A DNA stretch of 64,000 nt, taken from Thereva unica (Eukaryota; Arthropoda; Insecta; Diptera; Therevidae). The notes beneath the pieces are model-generated. The model saw nothing but the letters and a program-made list of their open reading frames with translations. It was not told where the DNA came from and ran no database searches. Below are positions 46,622 to 57,597 of the stretch, in pieces. The stretch spans positions 74,409,720 through 74,473,719 of the forward strand of contig OX465283.1 of assembly GCA_949987705.1 (NCBI GenBank). Reading direction: 5' to 3'. The first letter of the stretch is position 1, and the number at the start of each line of letters is the position of its first letter. A program made the translations under genes and the position numbers.

Positions 46622-47700
46622 GTTATATGTAAAATAATATTTAAAACGAGAAGCAATCATTTAAATAATTTCACAACATACTTGACATTTAATAAATATA
46701 ATTTTTGATACAATTGTAGACTGACTGTATAATTTTGCGCATGCGTTTGATTGAACTCAAGTAGATTGTTATTAAAAAATCACTATTTCTTTTAATTTTT
46801 TGCAATTAAATGTTTCTTTTTAATATAAATTTATGAAAGCATTAAATCAATACGATTCTGCTATAAAGCACTTCAACATTCAAACATTATTCTACAAGAA
46901 AAAATCTAAGGCGGAAAATCTTAAAATATAAAAATGTCTTCAGCCAGCACACAACAAACTTTTTTTTTTTTTTTTTCAAAATGCACAAACTTTTTTAAAT
47001 CGCGCAACAACTTAAAGCAATTGGGTTTAATTGACCATAGTTATTTTATTAAAGTCGTACTAGTCGGCACTGGGCTAACTGATATATAAAATTCTGAGAG
47101 AAAAGAAGCGCTCTTGCAGCGGCACTGGAAAGCTAATGAGCAATGGCAGTCAAATTGTGTGATAGTGAAAATTAGGACTCATTTATGAATAACGCTTATA
47201 TGCGGTTCATATGGTGAAATGATTTATTCGATAACAGATTGTTTTTTCGACAGCGGAAAAGAACGTTTTTCAAAGCCTTGAAGAGCAGAGACTGGAGCCA
47301 TTGAAACGTATTACTACCTAATATGCATTTACCCTCTACTTTTTAACTCTAATTCTGGTATTTTGAAATTAAATATTACTGAAAGCAACAGCACAGAAAG
47401 CACTCTTTTTGGAAATATATTAATCATTCAGAAAGATGTGCATGGTTGATGATAACTTGCATTCTACTACAGAATGTCAACTGCTAAACTGATGTTATTT
47501 TAAAACGTCATGGATCATACCAATTTTTTACTGAATATTAGAAAAAATATAGCAAGGCGTTTTTTTTTAAAGAAATTCTTTTTTTGAGGTTTTTCGATAA
47601 CGCAAATTTAAATTTTCCTTTCAAATTGCGCTGACCCTGTACGGATAAAAGATTCCTGCACTAACGGAAGCAAAAAATTGAATAACAGTTGATACCTCCC
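46622..47700. other. SH2B intron, AT-rich
   Basis: No gene is recognised. It is part of the intron between the SH2 exon and the last exon. A 16-T run is present near 46961. Confidence 0.5.
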
Positions 47701-47942
47701 TACATCCAGTATGCTGACTGCTCTAAAAACTATTGGTATTGATGTTTCAGCTCGAACTAGACTAAACTTGACAGTTTTTTTTCTGGCAATTTTATCAAGA
47801 TAGTACTGATTGGAATCGAGTCTAAATCACACACCATCTCTGCCAATGTTCCCCTGAAGTAAATTTCTCACCCGCCCTTTTCCTAATCTTTTTAAACGAT
47901 CTGCTTATCTTTTGTAATTTACAGCTTCGATGGTTGTACTAT
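47700..47942 (+). pseudogene. Family A-type RT scrap in the SH2B intron
   Basis: A short decayed stretch reads MLTALKTIGIDVSART and, after frameshifts, the former VPQGSILSP and LIFLNDLL blocks. It is recognisable but far more diverged than other copies. Confidence 0.6.
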
Positions 47943-49380
47943 AGGGATCGTCCATTAATTACATGAGGCGTTTAGGGTGGAGGGGATCGAGCCGTATCTC
48001 ACCCAATCTCACGTAGGAGAGAGGGAGGTCACGGCAAATATCACGTAATGTTCACTGTAAAATTGCTTGAAAACTAGGTTAAATTAAGTAAAACATGTTT
48101 CTCCACTAAAAACCCCCATTCCCCACAGGCCGCCGAGGCCTATCAGGCCAGGTCGATAGGCACGGCCCGATGAAGGCCACACATTACTCAGCCTGACTGA
48201 GGAAAGAGGACTTCAGGTATCCGCCTGACAGGCCGTGGCATGCAGGTGACGTCGTGATTCCTTACTGACTAGTGCTGTGTCGCGTTCGCGTATGATCCGT
48301 TCGTACTGAACGGAAAAGTGAACTGAGCTTACTGAACTGGCTCACTAAGCAATACATGTTCCGTTCTTTCATTCAATGGTTCAGTGATACTGAACTGTGT
48401 TATGAACCATGAACCAAAAGTACGGGTCTCTAATAAAATGACCTAAACTTGAATGATCTGAAAAAGACGGATTGAATGTATCACAATGCATGCACAAGGG
48501 GTGAGATATCTTTGTCAGAGAACTTGTTTGGGTTGTATTGATGATATATTCAAGATATGAGAGAGAGAGTTGGAACTGCTCTCTAAGCAATTCTAATTGG
48601 AAATGTACGTTTTGAAATAGATGAGAGTTAAAAAAGTTTTATGAAGGACATTTAAGACTTAGGGAGAGTTCTAAAGATATATGTATTATACAAATTTCAA
48701 TATATTATACGAGTGTAGGAGGATTATATAAAATTTACCGAAAAGTGGAATTTAACGGAACTATGATTGTTTTAAATTTATTAGTTTGGACTTAAGGTTT
48801 GGTTCTCATAAGAAATTCATTGATTCTTATCAGTAGCAAATATTGTGTTTAGTATTTTATTGAAATGTATGTGTTTGTTTGTATGTAGTTGTATTTTAAG
48901 GCACTCCATGTTTTGACTTTTTCACCATATTTAAGGCCAATGAACCAAATGAACCGAATGAACGGATCTTTTGAATGGTTCTTTTTAGTAAGCAGAACCA
49001 AAAGAACCAGTACACTGAAAAGAGCCATTTTTCCTACCACTACTACAGACACACAGGCGAAGACGACAATTTGGTTTGGTTTATTAATTCAAGTGCAAAA
49101 ATGTTCATGGCCTCAACGACAATTTTAAAGGCACAACAGCTTCGCGCGGCGGCGACTGGAAAAACGTTTAAAATACACGACTCACCATATTTGCTAACAC
49201 AATGAGCAGGCGGCGCGGAGAAATTAAATGTATGGGAAATTCTCTCGCAGGTGGCCGCCGTCACCACCTTCGCGCAAATCAAGCTCACGCCGTGTACACC
49301 CGTACAAGCGCGAACGCGAGTGTAGATGGTTTACGCGCCTAGTTAGCGAGTTTCGCGAGAATCTCTTTTGACGCACAATT
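47943..49380. mobile_element. Partial copy of the GTCGTCCATAAATTACG DNA transposon, split by a hAT
   Basis: It starts GGGATCGTCCATTAATTACA and follows 36696 onward (AATATCACGTAA, AAACATGTTTCTCCAC, GGCCGTGGCATGCAG). It is interrupted at 48270-49042 and then resumes with ACACACAGGCGAAGACGAC, shared with 53528-54100. The right terminal repeat is not found. Confidence 0.75.
48270..49042. mobile_element. hAT-like element with many GAAC motifs
   Basis: The ends are TAGTGCTGTG and, inverted, TAGTGGTAGG. The target duplications TTACTGAC and CTACAGAC match at 6 of 8 sites. The uninterrupted target CTACAGAC is seen in the sister copy at 53816. Both ends are rich in GAAC/GTTC words (GAACGGAAAAGTGAACTGAG and TGAACCAAATGAACCGAATG). 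There is no transposase frame. Confidence 0.78.
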
Positions 49381-50466
49381 TTCACAATTTTTTTTAGTAA
49401 TTATATACCATGATGTACATGTCACATGTATCATGTGCCCAGTGTAATCGACTGATAGCAAACTCACGTAAAAAAGTGGAGAAGATTTCGTACATTGAAA
49501 GATGCCAACTGATACTACTGACTGCTAAACTTCAGCGATAGATCAGGAGCCGATTTCATCAATAAGTTATAGGCTAAATTAGAAGTTGTGAGCAAGGAAA
49601 TTTAGTTTAACAGCGATGGCAATTATGAAGGAATGGTAACTAGGCGGGGTATTGCTCGAACTCGAGGGTAACATGTGGTTCAAGCATTATTCCTTAGACG
49701 AGCAAGACCAGCAGCTCAACCAAGTCATGTCATCTCATTTAAGCAGCAGCGACGCCTGCAATACTTTGTATTAGGGAAAACCTTACAAATTATAATATAT
49801 GTATGTAATTGTTTTTTTAGAGTAGCTGTCTCGCATTTAAGTAAATATTAAAAGAACATGCATAGCAGTATTTGCCATGCCTCCAATACTGCGCCAATTA
49901 AAAAATATCTATAAAATAAGTATTAAGGAAACTAATTTAACTTTGAAGTAAAATTAATGTATTCTTGCTATTTTCTGTCAAAATATAATAAAATAGTTTA
50001 TTGAATATCAAAACAAATCGAAATAAAAATAATGATCATGAGGCGAATTGTCAAGCGATTGATACTTTGAAAATTTAACATTCAAAGTAATTTTCAATCT
50101 TATTGATATAAATATAAACGATTTAGCTATGCTGCATATGAATGACTACAATTTATTGCTTTTTTTTATTTCGTAAATAACATAAACTCTGAAAACAAAA
50201 TACAAATAAAAACAAATTGTAAACGAGGCAGAGTATTAAAATATTGCATACGTAGTACTGTACAATTTAAAATTTAAAAAAAAAAACATTCGTCAAAGTT
50301 TTTCCCTATGGCTCACATAAGATTTAAGAAAAATCCGAGCTAGTACGCACACTTTGCATACAAAAGATTTTAAAAATTATTAGGAGGTAAAATCAAAAAA
50401 ATCTCAAATTATAAAAAAGAAAACAATAAAAGCATCACTGACACTGAATTGACTCCAAAATTTTGG
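49381..50466. other. SH2B 3' region or intron
   Basis: Mostly AT-rich with no gene recognised. If the short isoform ending at 50467 is used, the nearest part would be its 3' UTR. Confidence 0.45.
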
Positions 50467-50475
50467 CTATCTCAC

Positions 50476-51339
50476 ATGTCTGGGTGATGGATGCTGTTGT
50501 GAGTTAGTACCGCCTGCTGCTTCATCATTCATGTGCGCTGCATCCTGATTGAAAACATATTTCGTTAATGTAACATCAGCTGTTCCGCCAGATTCCAATG
50601 GAATAGGATTTTGCCTGAAATGATCTAACATTTCTGTAATTGATGGGAACCACAGATGTTGCACTCGGCACTGCCCGGTATCATTTAGAGTCATTCGCAG
50701 ATGCTTCGCCCTTCCTTGGAAATTGAAGGTGAGCACAAATTCCCCCTTTCTAGTTTCACTTTGTCGCACCAGAAATATGCCGTGGCCAGCTGCTTCGGTA
50801 TGTAAAACCATTCGTGCTGCTTCAGATCTAGGCAGTGTGCCATGGAACCAGGGATATTGTCTCATTTCGGCCGCTAGATCGGCCATATTTAACTCCGATT
50901 GTTCTAAATCTCCTTCAGTTAGTTCAAAATTACTAGATGCTGACAGTCTTTGCTCGCCTTGGCGCCTTGGTGGTATTTCTGGGGCAGGACTACTGGCACC
51001 ACCACTTTCAAGCGGTGGCGCTGTAGGTGCTCCTGATACAGGAGTCGTTACATTTGCAGTATTTGTTGTTAAAGCACCATTTGTTGATGTATTTGACATA
51101 GCTGCTGCTACAACAGCATCTACAGGCATTTCTAGGGATGGTTGTTGTGTTGGAGGGCTTCGCATACAATATCGTATAGTAGCTAGCCAACTACGCATAT
51201 CATCTATGTCGTGAGCTTCTATTACATATTCCATATTATTGTCAGCTTTGAGCACGAATGTGTTTTCATGGTCAGGCATTTCAAGTGCTGTTGTTTCACG
51301 AGCCTCTGATATTAGGAAACAGAAAACACCACTACGGGG
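50476..51339 (-). CDS. SH2B: SH2B/Lnk adaptor, PH C-terminal half and SH2 exon
   Basis: SH2B proteins are cytoplasmic adaptors that bind phosphotyrosines on insulin-type and JAK-linked receptors. The exon begins after TTTTCAG at phase 0 with PRSGVFCFLISEARETTALE, the second half of the PH domain (FVLKADNNMEYVIEAHDIDD to about residue 55). A Ser/Thr/Ala-rich linker follows with a PPRR motif. The SH2 domain spans about residues 165-260, with YPWFHGTLPRSEAARMVL, GIFLVRQSETRKGEFVL (phosphotyrosine-binding Arg in FLVR) and VQHLWFPSITEMLDHFR. The donor CAT|GTGAGA at 50475 leads to the tail exon. If it is unused, the frame reads Val-Arg-stop at 50467. The exon is intact. Confidence 0.93.
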
Positions 51340-51451
51340 CTGAAAATTGGACAAAAATTAAGTATGATAAATAAATTGTTGAAAGGGAATTATTTATATA
51401 TCTTATAATGCATTATAAAAGTTATAACTAAAAACCAAGAAAATGCAAGTC

Positions 51452-51813
51452 TTTTTTTATGTGATAAACTAGAGGCTTAGGGAAAGCCCCTTTATACTGT
51501 TCGATATTTTATTCCAACTACTCCTAACCATTTCGCGACTCTGGCATCGGGGCATCGAGAAACAACTTCCTGGAGTGTTATGCCTCCTGAAACGAGTTGA
51601 ATCTTATCAACGAACCGATGACATGCGCTTGGTGGAGCGGAGAAGGACTAGCGAAGGCTATGACAGGAGGAATCAGGAATGTAAAGAGGAGAGAAGAAAA
51701 AAGGGAAGTTATGTGGGTAGGAAAGTGGAAAAGGCGAAGGACCGTGGGGCTGGCCGGGATTCGAACCCGGGACCTCTGGGATAGTAGTCAGGCGGTTTAC
51801 CCCTAGACCACGG
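51452..51813 (-). mobile_element. tRNA-derived SINE, copy 2, in the SH2B intron
   Basis: Inverted relative to 43587-44019: poly(T) start at 51452, body sharing CAGTATAAAGGGGCTTTCC and GTTATGCCTCCTGAAACGAG, and head with B box (as inverse) GGATTCGAACC and A box CCCCTAGACCA near the right end. The right edge meets RTE-like sequence at ATATGGAGGGCC, the same point where a head-only copy sits at 54836. No duplication is seen on the left side. Confidence 0.83.
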
Positions 51814-53455
51814 ATATGGAGGGCCTACGTTACACCAAGCGATTCAAGAATTAATTGTGCAAGTAGGGGAGCAAGAAGCGATGCCAGAAGACTGGATAAA
51901 AGGCATCCTCTGCCCGGTACATAAAAAAGGAGATATCACAGCGTACCAGTGGCGTAGCGTGGGGGGTGCAGAGGGGGCCATGGCCCCGGGCGGCGTAGAT
52001 GTTGGGGGCGGCAGCCAAACTGGGCCGAGCTAGAGATCCTGCCGGCAACATCAGGCCTTAACCATTACCACATTGAGCACGATGTTCTGGCTGATGGTGT
52101 CTACAAGCCAAACCTAAATGGGAAGGGAAGTGAAGTGAGGTGAATTTGGTCTCTCATGTTTCTCGCGTTCAACTCATGGATGGACCTTCTTTTTGTATCC
52201 ATGTTTTTGTAAATGGTTCAAAACACTTGTGTGGATAATACCTAACAAACATATATTCCTTATGAATGGAGTCCATGCCATTTAAGATTGTCATCTTCTA
52301 TGACGCGGGCTGTAAATGCTGAAGTTTGAGAAGGGCTCCAACAGCTTCCGCATTTGTCGTTAAAATGGCTTGTAATAGTTTAGGGCTGCGATGATGGGAA
52401 ATTAAACCTCCAGATATTGGACAGAGAAGAGTTTTAGCTTAAGCTCGTGAGTCTATGAGACTTTCTATCTAAAAACTAAAAGAAATTACAGAGAGAAATG
52501 ACTGATACCAGCTCTCTGGGTTTGTTAAAGTTTATAGTTTAGGCCAACCCTGAAGCACGGATATAGCCTGCGCCAAAACAATTGGAAATCTAAAAATCGC
52601 TTTTTTATGCGCAGTGAAAGTCACAAATCCTCACCTAGAAAGTAGATTCGAAAAGAAAAGTGCACCCCGTTCTTCCGTTCGTTTAAAACCCCAAATCACC
52701 CGTTCATTTATATTCTCAATCACAATTCAATCTGTCTCCCTACGACTCTTGTCCTGGTCAGATGCTATGGTGGAGTGTTGTTCCCCGTAAACGAGTCTCA
52801 AAAGGAAAATTAAAATACACGTGCGCTTGTATTTTATCCATACACAGAATGTTAATGTATGTCGCACTGTCATTTTCTCGCCTGCGCGTAAAATTCCCAA
52901 TTATTTTGGCGCACACTATACCGAACATTCATTAGTTATATATAATTCATTGCGTTTACATGATGCCTTGAATTCTTGGATTGAAAATTACTTGAAATTC
53001 AAGTTGCGTTTTCAATTCATTGATTAAAAATTATTGAAAATCTACAATGTCCACGCTGACATTAATCTAGCTCTAGAGATGTAATCTAGCTTTCTTACTA
53101 ATAGAACAAGTGGTAGAAATTAACATTGGCTATTGTCTTAAAAAGTTCGTTTTGCAAAAAACACGTAGAAAATAAAGTTTTAAACTAGTAGTTGAACTTC
53201 CTGAGAATGAATTTTCAACATCGCAGACTTTTTACCAATTCAATTCGAAAGTAAGGGGCGGCAAATTTATGGCTGGCCCCGGGTGGCAGAAATCCACGCT
53301 ACGCCACTGCAGCGTACACTAATTATCGCGTTATAGCGTTGTTGAGTACCGCTTATAAAATATTCTCCGCTATCTTACAAAACAGGATGGCCCCATACGC
53401 CAGAAACATCACGGGCCATTACAAGTGTGGCTTCAGCCCAGACAAATCAAAGCAC
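51814..53455 (+). mobile_element. RTE-like RT fragment split by a hAT element
   Basis: The pieces are 51814-51946 and 53310-53455. They read GDITAYQ..-type sequence before the break, with EAMPEDWIKGILCPVHKKGD, and after it NYRVIALLSTAYKIFSAILQ, NRMAPYARN and YKCGFSPDKS. They match 54906-55170 closely. The 5' edge coincides with the SINE boundary. Confidence 0.8.
51947..53309. mobile_element. hAT-like element with CAGTGGCGTAGCGTGG ends
   Basis: The inverted ends are CAGTGGCGTAGCGTGG (51947) and CCACGCTACGCCACTG (to 53309). The flanks carry a perfect 8-bp duplication CAGCGTAC (51939-51946 and 53310-53317), diagnostic of hAT. GGCCCCGGGCGGC near the left end and GGCCCCGGGTGGC near the right end are subterminal matches. 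The interior is non-coding. Confidence 0.92.
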
Positions 53456-53527
53456 TTTAAAGCAAAGGGCCCAACAAATAAGGTTTAACTTTAGGTAGTC
53501 CTAAAAAAATCAATATTGATAAAAAGT

Positions 53528-54150
53528 GGTCGTCCATTAATTACGTGAGGCGTTTAGGGGGGTGGGGGGTCGAGCCGAATATCACGTGCGGAAATATCCC
53601 GTATTTTTTCCCTCAGTGTAGCAGTGTGTTAGGAAACTGGGTTAAATTAATTAAAACATGTTTCTCTACTAAAGACCCCCATTCACTTACAGGCCGCCAG
53701 CAGCCCAGGTCGGCAGGCACGGCCCGATAAAGACCATACAATACTCAGTCTGACTGAGGGTTGAGGACTTCAGGTATCCGCCTGACAAGTGGGATGCAGG
53801 TGACGTCATGATTCCCTACAGACACACAGGCGAAGACGACAGTTTAGCAGAGCAGGTTGTTAAATCAAGTGCAAAAATGTCCATGGCCTCAACGAAAACT
53901 TTAAAGGCACAAATATATTGGTGACTGGAAAAACCTTTAAAATACACGGACCACCATACTTGCTGACACAATGCGCAGGCGGCGCGGAGAAACGATATAT
54001 TTGGGAAATTCTTTCGCATGTGGCCGCGCCGCCGCCTTTCGGGTCTGATGACGGTACGAACGTACCGAGGGGCCATTTTCGACTCGGATCATTATCTTTT
54101 TGGTATGGTGCTCCGAGAGTGCATTACAATGCTGAAAATCTTCGTATACC
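53528..54150. mobile_element. Partial copy of the GTCGTCCATAAATTACG DNA transposon
   Basis: It starts TGGTCGTCCATTAATTACGT and GAGGCGTTTAGGGGGG and aligns with 36696 and 47943 through the GGCCGCC and GACACACAGGCGAAGACGAC blocks. The right terminal repeat is missing and it runs into RTE-like sequence near 54190. Confidence 0.75.
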
Positions 54151-54835
54151 CCGATCAGGCTTGAATCAACACAGCTTCAATACGCAATGAAATGACCAGA
54201 AACAGCTACGGCCATGCATTAGAACTCGCCCTAAGTCCTGGGGATGAGATGCCAGGCGTCGACGAGAGCTGGACCAGCCTAAAAAATATTATCATTGGTA
54301 CTACCGATTCCATCTTAGGCAAAAGTCGTCTGCCAGCTGGTAACTGAACGTAACAACGCTGCGTACCGAGCAATGCAGCAGTCTCAGAGAACACGGGCAC
54401 GCGAAGAGAAATAGAGAGCTCAAAAAAGAAGAAAAGAGATTTCACAAACGAAAAAAGGAAGCCTGGGAAAAAAGCTCGTCTGTGAACGAGAGCAGTACAG
54501 AGAGCGACGGCCGCACCACGCGCGGAAGTTCTACCGAAGACTCCGCAGTATGGCCCAATACACAACACGTTGCACATACTGCAAGGACAAAGAAGGCAAT
54601 CTGACAACCGATCCTAAGGGCATCTTGGAGCGATGGGAAGAGCACTTTCGTGAATTGCTAAATGACGAGGTAATTGAGCATTCGGAGATCCACTAATATC
54701 TGATGATAATTATTATAATGCTATGCTGCCGCCACCAAGGGTGGAAGAAGTTATCAGAGCCATGACCCGGCTTCAAAACAACAAGGGATCGGGTGCAGAC
54801 GGCATCCCAGCGGAGCTGGGTAAATATGGAGGGCC

Positions 54836-54905
54836 GTGGGACTGGCCGGGATTCGAACCCGGGACCTCTGGGATAGTAGTCAGGCGCTTTACCCCTAGAC
54901 CACCG
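54836..54905 (-). mobile_element. SINE head (tRNA-like) with a 12-bp target duplication
   Basis: A 70-bp insert contains an A box (inverse at 54892-54902) and a B box (inverse at 54849-54859). It is flanked by perfect ATATGGAGGGCC duplications (54824-54835 and 54906-54917) inside the RT frame LGKYGGP..T. It lacks the SINE body and A-tail. It may be a truncated SINE or a processed tRNA. Confidence 0.8.
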
Positions 54906-55974
54906 ATATGGAGGGCCTACATTACACTAAGCGATTCATGAATTAATTGTGCAAATATGGGAGCAGGACGCGATGCCAGAAGACTGGATAAAAGGCATCC
55001 TCTGCCCTGTACATAAAAAAGGAGATGTCATAACGTGCACTAATTATCGCGTTATAACCTTGTTGAATGCCGCTTATAAGATATTCTCCGCTATCCTACA
55101 AAACAGGATGGCCCCATACGCCAGAAACACCACAGCCCATTACCAGTGTGGCTTCAGCCCAGACAAATAGATAACTGATCAAATTCAGGCTATGGAAAAA
55201 TGCCTAGTCTCAAAACTCAATTCAACACCTCATCATAGACTTTACAGCCGCCTATGATAGCATAGCCAGAGTAGAACTCTACAAAGCCATAAGAGAATTC
55301 GGTAGCCCCAACAAGACTATGTAGGTTGACCATGACTAATGTGACAAGCCAAGTAAATGTACCCGGAACAGTGTCCACATCAATCAAAATGTCCGACAAG
55401 GCCTGCCTCCTTTTCAACCTGGCGTTAGAGAAAGTGATCCGAGATTCTCGCGTGACATCAAGGGGTACAATTCTCCACAAGTCCACCCAATAATTGACTT
55501 ATGCAGACGACATTGACATCATTGGAAGAACAACAGCTGCACAAGAAGCTTTCACTCAGATTGAGCAGGCGGCCGGATATCTGGGACTGCACATTAACGA
55601 AAGCAAAACGAAGTACATGGTGGTCTCGTCTACAAGAACATCTAACATTGGTCCCACAGGTACAGGAACACGAGTTTGCAGTGGTAAAATCATTTACCTT
55701 TCTTGGGTCAGTAGCAGCGAGAATAGCATGGAACCAGAAATACGTCTACAACTTTTACCATATAAGACGATGGGCTTAGCGGTACTCACATATGCATCTG
55801 AAACGTGGGTGCGTAGCAAGTCAAACCTCTTAGTCGTGTTCGAGAGTAAAAAATACTTCGGAAGATTGTTGGTCCCTTATGTGAGGAAGGACAATTCCGG
55901 AGACTCGGAGGGAATCGAGCTCGTATGAGTGAAAATGAGCCTGCTCGGAAAGTTCTCTGCGGCAAGACCTATAG

Positions 55975-57597
55975 CTGGTGACAGAATTTCGCTCAAACGC
56001 GGTGCGGACATTTACCTAGTTTATAGCAGAAAAATTAAATCGATTTAACTCAAAGTTACATCCAAATTTCGAATTAGCGTATAAACGGGTATTAAATACA
56101 TTCTTATAACTATGGCTTAAGCCGAAATATTTCGGTTTAAGCCATAATTCGAATTACCTCGTTTATAGGGTAAAAAATTTTGGATGATCCATAATTCGAA
56201 TTATTTTTGGAGTAGCTATAAACTAGGTAATTGACAGATAGAATAAAGTATGTGTATTGCAATGCGAACTAACGAAATGTGGCTTGAGCACTACGCACAC
56301 ACCGCGTAAGTTGCTTTACTTTCTACTTCTGGCGCGTTGCCGCGGTCCAGTGTAAAAAAGTTGTTTGTGTGTTGTCAAGACCCTCCTCCATTACAGGCCA
56401 TGAAGTTCTCTCTTGAACTAATACAACCATAGCTGAAGTCGGTCCACATAATCTGACATTTGGTTAGAATAAACATGGCGCGGAATAGGCTCGGGATTGT
56501 TTTCGTTATATTTTTGTGGTAAAAAGTGGAAAATCATTGTAAGTTATTACTTTAAACTATACATGGATTATCAGTGATTAGTTCTTTAGTGATTTAATAA
56601 GAAAAAAATTAAAAAAAATAGTGATTTAGTGAGTTTTAATTGTGTTAATTGTTGAGGTTATCAATTTATTTTACTTTCGCGGTGTTTTTTGAGTGTTTAT
56701 TAAGGAAAAATATGCTGATTATTTAATTAAAAGTAATTTTAAAGTCATTAATTAATTGATTATGCAATTATTATTAAACATATAAGTGCAGAAAAGTGTG
56801 AAAGGAAAAGTGAATAAGAAAAGTGTTTTTCTACACCTATATTTTTAATAATAATTGTATAATATATGTATTAATCACTTTAAAATCACTTGTAATTCCA
56901 TAACTAAACAAAACATTTAATTTTCAACATTTTTTCGTAAATAAACATGAAAAAACACCGTGAATGTAAAAACAGTTGTTCGCCTTAAAACACTTAAAAG
57001 ACACTTAATCACTAAATTATTTTTATTTTTTTTAATTAAATCACTAATAAACTATTCACTGGTAAATCCAAATGCAGTTAAAAGTGTTAAAATACAATAT
57101 TTTATCACTTTTTACTGCAAAACTATAACCAAAACGTTCCCGAACTTATTCCGCGCCATGTTTATTCCGCTCACTCCGGTGAATTTTTGGACTGGGTTGA
57201 CCACCATGAAAAACTCTCCTTCGGGGCCTGTAGTTGAGAGGGTCTTGGTGCTGTGTTTTGAGTCGTGTTTTGGTGTTGGTGGGCATTTTGTTTATGTTTT
57301 GAATCGTGTGCTGGTGAAGGGGATAAGAAATTTGTTGAATTTCATAATTATGTATTTCGAAATTGTGGTGATGAAATTATTACCTAGAACAAATACAAGT
57401 CCTGTAGGATAGAAAATTAATACGCAAATCATACAGCTTTTTCAATTTATTTCGTACACGTCCACTTGTCTCTTTGATTTTTAGGTTGTGTCAAAGTCGG
57501 AACGCGACACCAGCACGGCGACTTTGTGTCAGTGAAAAATCCGCGCACACCGCGAAGCCAATGTCCGCACCGCGTTTGAGCGAAATTCTGTCACCAG
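55975..57597. mobile_element. DNA element with 38-bp perfect terminal inverted repeats
   Basis: The 38-bp ends are at 55975-56012 and 57560-57597, starting CTGGTGACAGAATTTCGCTC. They are perfect inverse copies. The element splits the RTE-like 3' end. It contains a hairpin at 56112-56147 and a second foldback element at 56468-57168. No transposase frame is seen. Confidence 0.85.
56468..57168. mobile_element. Foldback element nested in the 38-bp TIR element
   Basis: The ends are GAATAAACATGGCGCGGAAT and its inverse to 57168. The arms share TCACTAAA, TTTTAAT and CGGTGTTTTTT words with the element at 13741-14395. The plus frame at 56960-57412 crosses the end and is not a gene. Confidence 0.78.

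Noticed and set aside
46428..46637. Plus-strand poly-leucine open frame
   Set aside because: It is the antisense shadow of the CAG/CAA repeat in the SH2B tail exon.
50723..51214. Plus-strand 163-residue open frame
   Set aside because: It is antisense to the SH2B SH2 exon.
51745..51813. Functional tRNA gene on the minus strand
   Set aside because: It is the same SINE head as at 43587 and is joined to the SINE body.
56960..57412. 150-residue open frame as a gene
   Set aside because: It runs through the inverted arm and the end of a foldback element and has no recognisable motif.
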